Shown: piece after piece, positions 16,417-25,008 of the stretch
How the letters are laid out: every line of letters starts with the position of its first letter
Numbering within the stretch: the first letter of the stretch is position 1
NCBI RefSeq assembly: GCF_024609245.1
Contig: NZ_JANJYH010000013.1
Span: 1 to 64,000 of the forward strand
DNA: 64,000 nucleotides
From: Haloarchaeobius sp. FL176
GTDB taxonomy: Archaea > Halobacteriota > Halobacteria > Halobacteriales > Natrialbaceae
Direction of reading: 5' to 3'
The notes under the pieces: model-generated
Database searches by the model: none
What the model was told of the DNA's origin: nothing
The model's input: only the letters and a program-made list of their open reading frames with translations
Program-made: the position numbers and the translations under genes

Positions 16417-16444
16417 CCACTCTCCTCCGTTTAAGTACCCCGTC

Positions 16445-16456
16445 CGAACACCTTCG
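16445..16456. promoter_or_regulatory. CGAA-N4-TTCG operator before nirK
   Basis: CGAACACCTTCG keeps both outer half-sites but the inner pair is not symmetric. It is 80 bp upstream of the nirK ATG (16537) and 28 bp after the norB stop. GTTGATATGG at about 16491-16500 is a possible TATA region. In Haloferax volcanii the same type of element was, as I recall, found at the nirK promoter. Confidence 0.7.
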
Positions 16457-16536
16457 CGCCGGTTTCACCCGGGCGAGAACCGCGATACCGGTTGATATGG
16501 GTGGCCTCGCAAGCAACGAGTGTAAGGTGACAAACG

Positions 16537-17613
16537 ATGTTTGATACTACGCGGCGGCGCGTCGTACAGGCGCTCGGTGTTGGTGGCGCAGCGAGCCTCG
16601 CTGGCTGTTCCACGGGGGGACAGCCTGTGGAGGGGAACCAGGAGACGACTGTCTCGTCCACCCCGACCCAGCAGGGGCCGGCCGAGACGACGGTCGACCG
16701 CATCGCGGCGGATCCACGGGACATCCCCGACCCGGTGGACTGGAGCGAGCCGCGACACCACGATATCGAGCTCGGGATCACCGAGGAGACCGCCGAGATC
16801 GAGCCCGGGGTCACGTTCGACTTCATGACCTTCGACGGGCGTGTCCCGGGACCGATGATCCGCGTCCGACAGGGCGACACCGTGAACGTCACCCTGACCA
16901 GCCCGGACGACAACTCGATGCCGCACAACATCGACCTGCACGCGGTGTACGGGCCCGGTGGTGGGGCCAGTGCGTCGAACGTGAACCCGGGGGAGGACAA
17001 CTCCTTCGAGTTCAAGGCGATGTACCCGGGCGTCCACATCTACCACTGTGCGGTCCCGAACCTGGACCAGCACATCAGCTCCGGCATGTTCGGGGCCATC
17101 CTCGTCGAGCCGAAGGAGGGCCTGCCCGAGGTGGACCACGAGTTCTTCTTCGGGCAGCACGAGATCTACACCGACAAGGCCCCCGGCGAGGAGGGCCACC
17201 ACGCCTTCGACTTCGAGGCGATGAAGAAGGAGGAGCCCACCTACGTCGTCTACAACGGCGAGGCGTACGCCTTCACCGAGAACGGCTACGGCCCACTCGA
17301 GGTGGACAAGGGCGACCGGGTCCGCATCTTCATGTCCAACGGCGGCCCGAACCTGCTGAGCTCCTGGCACGCCATCGGGAACGTCTGGGCGGACTTCTAC
17401 CGCGACGGCGCGCTCGCGAACGACGCAGAGAACTACGTCGAGACCGCGCCGGTCGCGCCCGGGACGGTCGCCTGCGCCGAAATCGATACCCCCGTCCCCG
17501 AACCCATCAAGCTGGTCGACCACGCGCTCACCCGGGTCGCCCGGAAGGGCATGATGGGCATCATCCAGGTCAACGGCTCCCCCGAGCCCGAGATCTTCAA
17601 CCCGGGCCCCTGA
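16537..17613 (+). CDS. nirK: Copper-containing nitrite reductase
   Basis: 358 residues, reducing nitrite to NO outside the membrane. The Tat signal RRRVVQALGVGGAASLAGC ends with a lipobox. Two cupredoxin domains follow. Type 1 and type 2 copper ligands are visible in MPHNIDLHAV and YHCAVPNLDQHISSGMFG; in domain 2, SSWHAIG and VDHALTRV supply the remaining catalytic His residues. The one-residue-shorter C-to-H loop is the class II (AniA-like) form usual in haloarchaea. Electrons probably come from the halocyanin gene in this locus; NO goes to NorB. Confidence 0.96.
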   Translation: MFDTTRRRVVQALGVGGAASLAGCSTGGQPVEGNQETTVSSTPTQQGPAETTVDRIAADPRDIPDPVDWSEPRHHDIELGITEETAEIEPGVTFDFMTFDGRVPGPMIRVRQGDTVNVTLTSPDDNSMPHNIDLHAVYGPGGGASASNVNPGEDNSFEFKAMYPGVHIYHCAVPNLDQHISSGMFGAILVEPKEGLPEVDHEFFFGQHEIYTDKAPGEEGHHAFDFEAMKKEEPTYVVYNGEAYAFTENGYGPLEVDKGDRVRIFMSNGGPNLLSSWHAIGNVWADFYRDGALANDAENYVETAPVAPGTVACAEIDTPVPEPIKLVDHALTRVARKGMMGIIQVNGSPEPEIFNPGP

Positions 17614-17710
17614 GTATAGGCCGCTGAGGCACCCGCAGCGACGACACTGACGGTGGGGCCCCACTGGCGGGACACGGCTGTCATCCCCACGCCCGCACGG
17701 GGGCGGAGCG

Positions 17711-17722
17711 GTACTTTTAAAC
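17711..17722 (+). promoter_or_regulatory. TATA box of tfe
   Basis: GTACTTTTAAAC at 17711-17722, centred about 29 bp before ATG 17747, so a leaderless transcript is expected. Confidence 0.55.
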
Positions 17723-17746
17723 GCGTGAGAGCCTCGAATTACGACA

Positions 17747-18271
17747 ATGGCTTTTGAGGAGCTCCTGGAAGACCCTGTCATCCAAAAGTACCTCCACGAG
17801 CTGGTCGGTCCGAAGGGCATGCCGGTCGCGGCCGCCCCGCCGGACGGCGAGGTCACCGACGAGGAACTCGCAGAGGAACTGGACCTGGAGCTCAACGACG
17901 TGCGCCGGGCCCTGTTCATCCTCTACGAGAACGACCTCGCCTCGTACCGACGGCTCCGCGACGAGGACTCCGGCTGGCTCACCTACCTGTGGACGTTCCA
18001 GTACGAGAACATCCCGGAGAACTTAGAGGAGGAGATGTACCGACTGCTCGACACGCTGGAGGACCGCAACGAGTACGAGCGAAACCACGAGTTCTACCTC
18101 TGTGAGGTCTGTTCCATCCGATTCGAGTTCGGCGAGGCGATGGATTTCGGCTTCGAGTGCCCCGAGTGTGGCTCGCCGGTGGAGTCGATGGACAACGAGA
18201 TGCTGGTCACGGCGATGGAAGAGCGCCTCGCGGCGCTTCGTGACGAACTGAACGTGGACGCGAGCGCATAA
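17747..18271 (+). CDS. tfe: Transcription initiation factor E (TFE alpha)
   Basis: 174 residues. An N-terminal winged helix (about 1-90, with VTDEELAEELDLELNDVRRA) is followed by a zinc ribbon C-x2-C...C-x2-C (YLCEVCSIRFEFGE, FECPECGSPV). TFE stabilises the open promoter complex with TBP, TFB and RNA polymerase. Its stop overlaps the ATG of the next gene by one base (TAATG), indicating an operon with the DUF2110 gene, an association common in haloarchaea. Confidence 0.95.
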   Translation: MAFEELLEDPVIQKYLHELVGPKGMPVAAAPPDGEVTDEELAEELDLELNDVRRALFILYENDLASYRRLRDEDSGWLTYLWTFQYENIPENLEEEMYRLLDTLEDRNEYERNHEFYLCEVCSIRFEFGEAMDFGFECPECGSPVESMDNEMLVTAMEERLAALRDELNVDASA

Positions 18272-18945
18272 TGGTCGTCCTGGCAACCAAGCTGTACGTC
18301 GAGGGCGACGCGAGAGACCGGTCGATGGACGCACTGCGCGCACTGGTCGACAACGAGGTCGGAGAGCTCGACGTCGAGTACGACATCGGCGTCAGACACG
18401 ACGACTTCCCGACCGTGACCATCGAGGGGCCCGACGCCGTCGCGGCCCGGAACGTGCTCGTCGAGGAGTACGGCGAGATACTGCCCCAGCTCGAGGCGGG
18501 CGAGACCTACGTCGGCACCCTCCAGCGGTGGGACGACGAAGGGTTCGTCCTCGACGCCGGACAGCACGTCCGCATCTCGGCCGACCAGCTCGGCCTCGGG
18601 CAGGGGACGCCCGAGCAGATCCGGGACCGGTTCGGCATCGTCCAGCACCTGCCGATGCGGTTCGTCTACGGCGGCGACGACGAGCCGTCCCGGCTGGCGG
18701 ACGAGGAGATCGACCGACTGTACGACTGGACCCGGGGCACGGGCCGCCTGAACGTCAACAGCGCGACCCGCGGCGAGGTCCGCGCGACGGTCAACCGCGC
18801 CGGCCACGCCCAGGACATCGTCACCGTCGAACGCCTCGGCCTGCTCGAACAGTCCGTCGTCTGCCGCGAGGGCACCGACCCGCCGGGTCTGCTCGCCAGC
18901 GTCGGCGAGTATCTCCCGGCCGAACTGAAGTGCGTCGTCCCATAG
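18271..18945 (+). CDS. DUF2110 family protein
   Basis: 224 residues, no transmembrane segment. The N-terminal half is alpha/beta (LATKLYVEGDARDRSMDALR). The middle (LEAGETYVGTLQRWDDEGFV) looks like a small beta-barrel, possibly S1-like RNA-binding. The position directly after tfe is the conserved archaeal context for DUF2110, so a link with transcription or RNA binding is inferred; no activity is known to me. Confidence 0.75.
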   Translation: MVVLATKLYVEGDARDRSMDALRALVDNEVGELDVEYDIGVRHDDFPTVTIEGPDAVAARNVLVEEYGEILPQLEAGETYVGTLQRWDDEGFVLDAGQHVRISADQLGLGQGTPEQIRDRFGIVQHLPMRFVYGGDDEPSRLADEEIDRLYDWTRGTGRLNVNSATRGEVRATVNRAGHAQDIVTVERLGLLEQSVVCREGTDPPGLLASVGEYLPAELKCVVP

Positions 18946-18946
18946 T

Positions 18947-19762
18947 ATGAACCGTCGACTGCTGCTCGGAGTCGGTCTGGCCCTGCTGCTCGCCGCCAGC
19001 GCCGGCTGTCTCGGGCTGTTCGGGAACGGCATCTCCGACTCACAGCTGGACCGCAACGCGACGTACGACTGGCACGAGGTACCGGACTGGAGCACGACCA
19101 ACGACAGGGTCGAGCCCGTCGAGGGCCCGGGGACGACGGACGTGTTCGTCAACGTCACCGGCGAGTCGTACTACGCGATCTACCACATAGACAACCGCAC
19201 CGACGAGGAGTTCGAGGTGTGGACCCGGGGCATCAGCAACGACAACCCGGTCGACATCTCGGCGCTCCGGTTCCGTTATCCGAACGGAACCACGCTGAAC
19301 GGCTCCCAGCTCCGGGTGTACAAGACGAACTACCGCACCCACGTCGTGCTCCCGACCGAGGAGGAGGGCGACACGGTCAACGGGACACTCGCGTTCTCCG
19401 GCCCCGCCGAGCCCAAGCACTTCCGACTCTGGAACTACATGGAGGGCACCCACGAGGTCGTCCTGCCCTCCGGCTTCCGCACCTCCTTCTTCCTGTTCGG
19501 GCAGGTCGTCCCCTCGGCGGACAACAGCTTCGTCGACGACGACAACCGGCTCCACCTCGAGTGGACCGACGAGGACGACCCCGTCTCCGGCCGGATGACG
19601 ATCAAGTACTACCTCCAGCGGGACTACTACATCTTCACCGGCACCGCAATCATCCTCGGGCTGGCCGCGCTCGTGGGAATGGGCTACTACTGGTACCAGA
19701 TCCGCGAGCTCACCGAGCTGCGCGAGGAGATGGGCTTCGACAGCGGCGACGGCCCGGGCTGA
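18947..19762 (+). CDS. DUF5803-type membrane-anchored lipoprotein
   Basis: 271 residues. The signal peptide with lipobox is LLLAASAGC (Cys 23). An external beta-rich domain with several N-glycosylation sequons (NAT, NVT, NRT, NGT) follows, and there is one C-terminal TM helix (IFTGTAIILGLAALVGMGYYW) with a short cytoplasmic tail. The start codon follows the DUF2110 stop by one base, so it belongs to the tfe operon. I recall the family as DUF5803, of unknown function. Confidence 0.7.
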   Translation: MNRRLLLGVGLALLLAASAGCLGLFGNGISDSQLDRNATYDWHEVPDWSTTNDRVEPVEGPGTTDVFVNVTGESYYAIYHIDNRTDEEFEVWTRGISNDNPVDISALRFRYPNGTTLNGSQLRVYKTNYRTHVVLPTEEEGDTVNGTLAFSGPAEPKHFRLWNYMEGTHEVVLPSGFRTSFFLFGQVVPSADNSFVDDDNRLHLEWTDEDDPVSGRMTIKYYLQRDYYIFTGTAIILGLAALVGMGYYWYQIRELTELREEMGFDSGDGPG

Positions 19763-19779
19763 CTCCCCGCTAGCGCGCG

Positions 19780-19785
19780 TTTTTT
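19780..19785 (+). terminator. Oligo-T terminator after the tfe operon
   Basis: A run of six T preceded by the GC-rich TAGCGCGCG, 18 bp after the DUF5803 stop. Archaeal termination commonly uses such T tracts. It also lies just before the next gene (start 19811). Confidence 0.45.
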
Positions 19786-19810
19786 GTCCACGCCGACCCT
19801 TGCAGGAGGT

Positions 19811-20503
19811 ATGCGCGTAGCCGTCGTGACCGTCGGCGACGAACTCCTGAGTGGCGACACGACGAACACCAACGCGACGTGGCTCTGCCGTCGGCTCACC
19901 GAACGGGGCGTCGAGGTCGAACGCGTCCTGACCGTGCCCGACGACGTGAGCGACATCGCGCAGGTGGTCAACGAGTCGCTGGCGGCGTACGACGCGGTCG
20001 TCGTCACCGGCGGGCTCGGCCCGACACACGACGACATGACGATGGAGGGCGTCGCCGCCGCGGTCGGCCGCGAGGTCGAGGCGAACGCGGAGGCGGAGGC
20101 GTGGCTCACCGAGCAGGGTGGCTACGCGGCGAGCGACCTCGCGCCCGGCACCACGCATCTGCCCGCCGGGGCGCGGGTCCTGCACAACGAGGTCGGCGTC
20201 GCGCCCGGCTGTGTCGTCGAGTCGGTGTACGTCCTCCCTGGCGTGCCCGAGGAGATGAAAGGGATGTTCGAGTCGGTCGCGCCGGAGTTCAGCGGGACGG
20301 TTCGTCACGTCGAGGTCGTCGACGCGGACGAGCCGGAGTCGGCGCTCGTCGAGCGGTTCGCCGAACTGCGCGACCGGTTCGACGTGCAGGTCGGGAGCTA
20401 TCCGGGCGAGACGGTGTCGGTGAAGCTCTCGGGGGTCGACGAGGAGGAGGTTCGCGAGGCCGCGGGCTGGCTGCGCGAGCGGGTCGACGCCCCCGAGGCG
20501 TAG
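19811..20503 (+). CDS. CinA/MoeA-like molybdopterin-binding domain protein
   Basis: 230 residues, single MoCF-biosynthesis-type domain. Motifs VTVGDELLSGDTTNTNATWL and VVTGGLGPTHDD are those of the CinA N-terminal (COG1058) family, and GVPEEMKGMFE lies near residue 150. Bacterial CinA couples this domain to a nicotinamide-nucleotide amidase or pyrophosphatase; here the amidase half is absent, as in other archaea. A GGAGG ribosome binding site is present 2 bp before ATG 19811. Confidence 0.85.
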   Translation: MRVAVVTVGDELLSGDTTNTNATWLCRRLTERGVEVERVLTVPDDVSDIAQVVNESLAAYDAVVVTGGLGPTHDDMTMEGVAAAVGREVEANAEAEAWLTEQGGYAASDLAPGTTHLPAGARVLHNEVGVAPGCVVESVYVLPGVPEEMKGMFESVAPEFSGTVRHVEVVDADEPESALVERFAELRDRFDVQVGSYPGETVSVKLSGVDEEEVREAAGWLRERVDAPEA

Positions 20504-20509
20504 GCCCGA

Positions 20510-21661
20510 TCAGGCGACCCGGTCGTCGGGCAGCCCGGTGCCGAACTCGCGCTGCATCGAGAGCGCGTGAGCGAAGTCTGCCTCGGAGAGCACGCCGACG
20601 ACCGAGCCGTCCCGGGTCACCAGCGCGTTCTTCGTCCGTGCACTGTTCAACGCCGCCAGCGTCTCGAAGGCGTCGCCGGTGACCTCGAACTGGGGTACCT
20701 CCTTCGCAACAGTGCCGATCGTGGTGGTCTCCCGGTCGTCCGGGTCGACGGAACGCATGTCCGCCAGCGTGACGATGCCCACGACGCTTCCGTGTTCGTC
20801 GGTCACCGGATAGGTGGTCCGGCGCTCGCGGAACATCCGCTCGGTGAACGCCGCGACGGTCTCGTCGGCGGGGACCGTCGGCACGTCCCTGCTCATGACG
20901 TCCGCGACGGTGATGCCCTCCAGCAGCTCGTCGAGCAGCACGGTCCGGGACTCCGAGGTCGCCGCGCCGTAGATGAACAGCGCGAGTAGCAGCAGGATGG
21001 GGTCGAAGTTGAGGGCACCGACGACCGCAAAGAGCATCGCGAAGACGATGCCGATGCGGGCGGCGATGCGCGTCGCACTCCCGTACGGGCGGTTCCGAGC
21101 GAGCAGTGCCCGGAGGATGCGCCCGCCGTCCATCGGGAACGCGGGCAGCATGTTGAACACCGCGAGGGTGACGTTCGCGACGGCCAGCCAGCCGAAGACG
21201 AACTGCGCGGCGGGAAGCGACGACGGCGTCACGAGCAACAGCCCGGCCGCGAGGCCAGCGGTGGCGACGCTGGTCGCCGGCCCGGCGATGGCGATCCAGA
21301 ACTCCCTGTTCCACTCGCGGGGAATCTCCGACAGCGCGGCGAGCCCGCCGAGAATCCAGAGCGTGATGGACTCGATGCCGAGGCCGTAGCGGAGTGCGAC
21401 CCAGGCGTGGCCCAGCTCGTGCAGCGTGACGCTGACGAACAGCCCGACCGCCGCGGCCGTGCCGACGAGCCAGGGCGTCGACCCGGCCTGCAGGGCCTCC
21501 GTGTCGACCGCGACGCCGAACGCACTCTCAATCCACCCCGCGTAGAGCCCGATCTGCTCGCCGCTGCCGAGCAGCCAGGCGAGTATCGGCAGGAACACCA
21601 CCAGAGAGATGTTGATACGGATCGGGATACCCCAGACGCTGAGAACGGTAACGTTTCGCAT
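20510..21661 (-). CDS. Site-2 protease family zinc metalloprotease with CBS domains
   Basis: 383 residues. Six or so TM helices carry the catalytic HELGH (residues about 82-86) and, downstream, NMLPAFPMDGGR, which supplies the second zinc-ligand Asp. The C-terminal third is a CBS pair (VADVMSRDVPTVPADETVAA, YPVTDEHGSVVGIVTLADMR; ALVTRDGSVVGVLSEADFAH). Such rhomboid-like S2P proteases cut within membranes and may be nucleotide-gated through the CBS unit. Substrate unknown. It converges on the CinA-like gene. Confidence 0.9.
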   Translation of the reverse strand: MRNVTVLSVWGIPIRINISLVVFLPILAWLLGSGEQIGLYAGWIESAFGVAVDTEALQAGSTPWLVGTAAAVGLFVSVTLHELGHAWVALRYGLGIESITLWILGGLAALSEIPREWNREFWIAIAGPATSVATAGLAAGLLLVTPSSLPAAQFVFGWLAVANVTLAVFNMLPAFPMDGGRILRALLARNRPYGSATRIAARIGIVFAMLFAVVGALNFDPILLLLALFIYGAATSESRTVLLDELLEGITVADVMSRDVPTVPADETVAAFTERMFRERRTTYPVTDEHGSVVGIVTLADMRSVDPDDRETTTIGTVAKEVPQFEVTGDAFETLAALNSARTKNALVTRDGSVVGVLSEADFAHALSMQREFGTGLPDDRVA

Positions 21662-21710
21662 ACGCCCCTCTATGAGGGTTGGTGGGTTAAAACAGCCGCA
21701 TGGTCGTGGT

Positions 21711-21827
21711 TTACCGGTAGATGTGGAGCAGCCAGCCGACAGTCAGTGCCAGACTCGCGACGAGGACGACCCACCCGGTGCCCGGGAACGGCAGCGCGTT
21801 GCTGGTTTCGAGGACGAGGTTCATCAT
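21711..21827 (-). CDS. 38-residue single-pass membrane protein
   Basis: A short frame starting at two consecutive ATGs (21827 and 21824): MMNLVLETSNALPFPGTG, then one hydrophobic helix WVVLVASLALTVGWLLHIYR and a TAA stop at 21711. Codon choice is typical of the genome and the helix is well formed. It lies 49 bp upstream of the site-2 protease gene on the same strand, so it could be co-transcribed. No family recognised. Confidence 0.5.
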   Translation of the reverse strand: MMNLVLETSNALPFPGTGWVVLVASLALTVGWLLHIYR

Positions 21828-21918
21828 AGCTCGCGCTTGCGTCCCCGGTAGCTTAAACGTTCACATGTCGGGAAGGCGGGCCGGAGCGTTCACGGCTCCG
21901 AGGCCCCAAGGCCGTGGT

Positions 21919-22083
21919 ATGACCGACTGGAACTGCGCGCTCCCGGGTGGTATCGGTGGAGCCATCGGCACCGCCGTCGCGGTCGTCGGCTCGCTGGGCA
22001 CGTGGGGTGGGGCGGTCGCGGCCGGGACGGGTGCGCTGCTGGCCCTGGTCGCGTACTACGCCGTGACCGGGTTGCCGGAGTAG
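21919..22083 (+). CDS. 54-residue two-helix membrane protein
   Basis: MTDWNCALPGGIGGAIGTAV begins a small protein with two Gly/Ala/Val-rich hydrophobic segments (about 11-27 and 30-48), ending YYAVTGLPE. No family is recognised. It sits alone between the divergent small gene at 21711 and the NAD-kinase-like gene. A GGTATG context precedes the start. Confidence 0.5.
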   Translation: MTDWNCALPGGIGGAIGTAVAVVGSLGTWGGAVAAGTGALLALVAYYAVTGLPE

Positions 22084-22147
22084 CCGGCTCCGTGGCCCGG
22101 TGCCGGAAGCGCGTCCTTTTTCCACCGGACTGACCAAGGGACGGCAC

Positions 22148-23212
22148 ATGCGAATCGGGGTCGTCGTCAACCCCATCGCCGGGATGGGAGGACGGGTCGG
22201 ACTGAAGGGAACCGACGGGAAGGTCGCGGAGGCACGCGAACGTGGCGCGGAGCCGCGCGCACCCGAACGGGCCGTCGAAGCGCTGACGACGCTCCGTGAG
22301 GCCGCCGGCGAGCCCCTCGAACTGTTCGTCGCTGGCGGCGAGATGGGTGAACGGGCGGCCCGAGACGCCGGCTTCGAGCCGACCGTCGTCACCGACCCCG
22401 GCGACGAGACTGGCGCGGCGGACACCCGCGCGGCGGTCGACGCGTTCATCGACGCCGACGTGGATCTCGTGCTGTTCGTCGGCGGCGACGGGACGGCCGT
22501 CGACGTGGCGAAGACCCTGCAGGCCGCCGGCGTCGACACGCCGATGCTCGGCGTGCCGGCTGGCGTGAAGATCTACTCCTCGGTGTTCGCCGTGACGCCC
22601 AGGGACGCGGGGCGCGTGGCGGCGACGTTCGAGCGCGTCGCGGACCGCGAGGTGAACGACATCGACGAGGACGCCTACCGGGGCGGCGAGGTACGGACGA
22701 CGCTCCACGCCGTCGTCCCCGTGCCGGTCGCCGAAGCCGTGCAGTCGTCGAAACAGGTCGGCGGCGGAACCGTCGAATCGCTCGCGGAGGGATTCGCCGA
22801 GGAGGTCGACCCCGGAGTGACCTACGTCCTCGCGCCGGGGAGCACCGTCGGGACCATCAAGCGCGAACTCGGGTTCGAACCGTCGCCGCTGGGGGTGGAC
22901 GTCTGGCGCGACGGCGAGGTGCTGGCGTACGACGCGACCGAGGACGAGATTCTCGACGTGCTCGGTGAGCGGAACGTCATCGTCGTCTCGCCCATCGGCG
23001 GCCAGGGGTTCATCTTCGGGCGGGGCAATCACCAGATCTCTCCGGCGGTCATCGAACGCAGCGACGTCGAGGTCGTCGCCTCCCGGAACAAACTGGACGA
23101 CGTGGGGGTCCTCCGGGTTGACACCGACGACGAGACGGTCAACGAGTCGCTCCGCGGGTGGCAGCAGGTTCGCGTCGGCAGGTACGAACGACGGCTTCTG
23201 AAGGTCGTGTAA
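22148..23212 (+). CDS. ATP-NAD kinase family protein (COG3199-like)
   Basis: 354 residues. The diacylglycerol/NAD-kinase fold is seen through VVNPIAGMGGRVGLKGTDG at the N-terminus, LVLFVGGDGTAVDVAKTL (GGDGT, nucleotide phosphate binding), GVPAGVKIYSSVFA, and the C-terminal VVSPIGGQGFIFGRGNHQIS. These belong to a branch separate from classical NadK; an NAD or polyphosphate-using kinase role is likely but not proven. A T5 tract (22117-22121) before the start may end the upstream transcript. Confidence 0.85.
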   Translation: MRIGVVVNPIAGMGGRVGLKGTDGKVAEARERGAEPRAPERAVEALTTLREAAGEPLELFVAGGEMGERAARDAGFEPTVVTDPGDETGAADTRAAVDAFIDADVDLVLFVGGDGTAVDVAKTLQAAGVDTPMLGVPAGVKIYSSVFAVTPRDAGRVAATFERVADREVNDIDEDAYRGGEVRTTLHAVVPVPVAEAVQSSKQVGGGTVESLAEGFAEEVDPGVTYVLAPGSTVGTIKRELGFEPSPLGVDVWRDGEVLAYDATEDEILDVLGERNVIVVSPIGGQGFIFGRGNHQISPAVIERSDVEVVASRNKLDDVGVLRVDTDDETVNESLRGWQQVRVGRYERRLLKVV

Positions 23213-23306
23213 CGCGTTTCCGCACGGTAGCAACTTTCTCTCTCCCGACGAAAATACGTACAGAGTAATATTATTGAGTACTACGTGATATAATCGTAAG
23301 GCAGTC

Positions 23307-23316
23307 AAATATAAGG
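23307..23316 (+). promoter_or_regulatory. TATA box of the AbrB-PhoU gene in an AT-rich promoter
   Basis: AAATATAAGG at 23307-23316, about 29 bp before ATG 23340, predicts a leaderless message. The 60 bp upstream are unusually AT-rich (GTAATATTAT, GATATAATC) and include an 8-bp palindrome TAATATTA, so binding of a regulator or phosphate-control protein is possible. Confidence 0.55.
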
Positions 23317-23339
23317 TCTTCCCATGGCTACTGGAGGGC

Positions 23340-24371
23340 ATGGAAACGCGAAAGGTCCAGCGGCTCGGGCCGTCCACGCTGGCGATGACGCTGCCCGCGG
23401 AGTGGGCGAAGGAGCAGAACGTCGAAAAGGGTGACGAGGTGTCGCTGCGGATGGGCGGTAAAGGGACGCTGACGGTGATGCCGGAGTCGGTGAACACCGA
23501 GGAGTCCGAGGCGATCATCCACGCGGACAATCTGGACGCGGACGCCGTCGAACGCGCCATCGTCGCCCAGTACGTGCTCGGGCGACGGGTCATCCGCGTC
23601 GTCCACGAGGGCGGCACCCTCCCCTCGGAGCACATCAACGCGGTCTACCAGGCCGAGACGCAGCTGATGGGCCTCGGCGTCATCGAGGAGACGCCAGAGA
23701 GCATCGCCATCCGCTGCTCCGTCGACCCGGAGGACTTCACGCTCGACAACCTCCTCGAACGGCTCGAATCGACCGGGTCCACGATGCGCGGCGAGGCGAT
23801 CAAAGCGCTCGCCCACGGGAACCCCGACATGGCCCAGCGCGCGCTCAACCGCGAGCGGCAGGCGAACAAGATCTTCGTGCTGATGCTGCGGCTCATCTTC
23901 ACGGCCTACCAGAACCCGAACCTCGCGCGCGCGGTTGGCCTCGACGAGGGCTTCCCGCTCATCGGCTACCGCTCCATCGCCAAGAACCTCGAACTGACCG
24001 CCGACAACGCCGAGGACATCGCCGAGATCGTCATGGAGGCCGAGAACCACACGCTCAACGTGGAGCAGCCCGTGATGCGCCGCATCCGTGAGTTCACCGA
24101 GAAGGTCGACGAGATCACCGCCCTGGCGGTCGAGGCGGCCGTCGAGCGCGACTACGACAAGACCATCGAGGTGCGTCGGCTGTTCCACGAGATCAGCGAC
24201 CGCGAGCGCGAGATCCTCGACGACCTCCCCGAGATGGACAACGAGGACCTCCTCCAGGTCCGCGAGGTGCTCGTGAGCCTCCAGCAGACCGCCCAGTACG
24301 CGATGCGGAACGCCGAGATAGCGGTCAACCTGGCGCTCAACGAGCAGTCAGAGCACGTCGAGATCCACTGA
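23340..24371 (+). CDS. AbrB-PhoU regulator of phosphate uptake
   Basis: 343 residues. N-terminal SpoVT/AbrB DNA-binding domain (METRKVQRLGPSTLAMTLPA, about 1-50), then two PhoU three-helix bundles with acidic metal-binding stretches (DNAEDIAEIVMEAENHTLNV; EVLVSLQQTAQYAMRNAEIA). The AbrB-PhoU fusion is a known archaeal form thought to link phosphate transport state to transcription. No pst genes are next to it here. Confidence 0.9.
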   Translation: METRKVQRLGPSTLAMTLPAEWAKEQNVEKGDEVSLRMGGKGTLTVMPESVNTEESEAIIHADNLDADAVERAIVAQYVLGRRVIRVVHEGGTLPSEHINAVYQAETQLMGLGVIEETPESIAIRCSVDPEDFTLDNLLERLESTGSTMRGEAIKALAHGNPDMAQRALNRERQANKIFVLMLRLIFTAYQNPNLARAVGLDEGFPLIGYRSIAKNLELTADNAEDIAEIVMEAENHTLNVEQPVMRRIREFTEKVDEITALAVEAAVERDYDKTIEVRRLFHEISDREREILDDLPEMDNEDLLQVREVLVSLQQTAQYAMRNAEIAVNLALNEQSEHVEIH

Positions 24372-24438
24372 GCGGGTCCTCTTCTCTGTCCGGAGCTGTC
24401 GCTGAGTGGGTGTTGCTACAACCACCGGAGCGACGGCC

Positions 24439-24943
24439 TCAGTCGGCCGTCGCTTCCGGCATCCGTTCCTCGTCAGTGGTGTCCGCGGACTCGGGGTCGG
24501 TCTTCGCGACCGTCAGCGGGCTCCGACTCGTTATCTCGCAGTCGAAGGCCGGATGCTCCGCGAAGTGTCGCACCAGCATGTGTCGGCGCGAGCCCGTGAT
24601 GCCGGTCCGGCCGACCGCCTCGGCCCCGAACTCGTCGGGCAGGCGCTCGTACAGCCGGCGGACGGTCTCGAAGCTCTCGAACACCTTCGCGTTCCCGGCG
24701 GAGTCGGCCCCGCGACGGGTCACCTCGTAGGAACCGTCCTCGCGGTGGACGCCAGTGGTGCGGAAGAACTCCCGACGTTCGACCAGTGCGTCGCCGATCT
24801 GGTCCTGCAGCGCCATGGCTTCTCGGCGCGTGAGCGTCCGGTCCGATTCACCGATAGAAACGACAATCGACTCTGGAGTGGATTCGACGGTGATCTCGTT
24901 ACCGTCGGAGAACTCGACCAGGAGACTGGGTACTCCGTGTCAT
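24439..24943 (-). CDS. DUF7528-like protein with an N-terminal frame problem
   Basis: The conserved part (from MALQDQIGDALVERREFFRT, ATG 24816, to stop 24439) matches a haloarchaeal family I recall as DUF7528 (RRHMLVRHFAEHPAFDCEI). Coding clearly extends upstream in the same frame (LLVEFSDGNEITVESTPESI then GESDRTLTRREA), but no ATG, GTG or TTG exists there before a stop. An ATG at 24943, about 30 bp below a TATA element (24969-24979), reads MTRSTQS in a frame one base off. A single extra base near 24924 would join them. Function unknown. Confidence 0.6.
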
Positions 24944-25008
24944 GTATCCAACCGTGAGCGTGCCTGGGTAATAAATATGTTGCCGGCGTCAGCACTCGCC
25001 GCCCCGGT

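Noticed and set aside
16537..17613. Laccase or multicopper oxidase
   Set aside because: Two-domain ligand pattern and the catalytic His set are those of NirK; there is no third domain.
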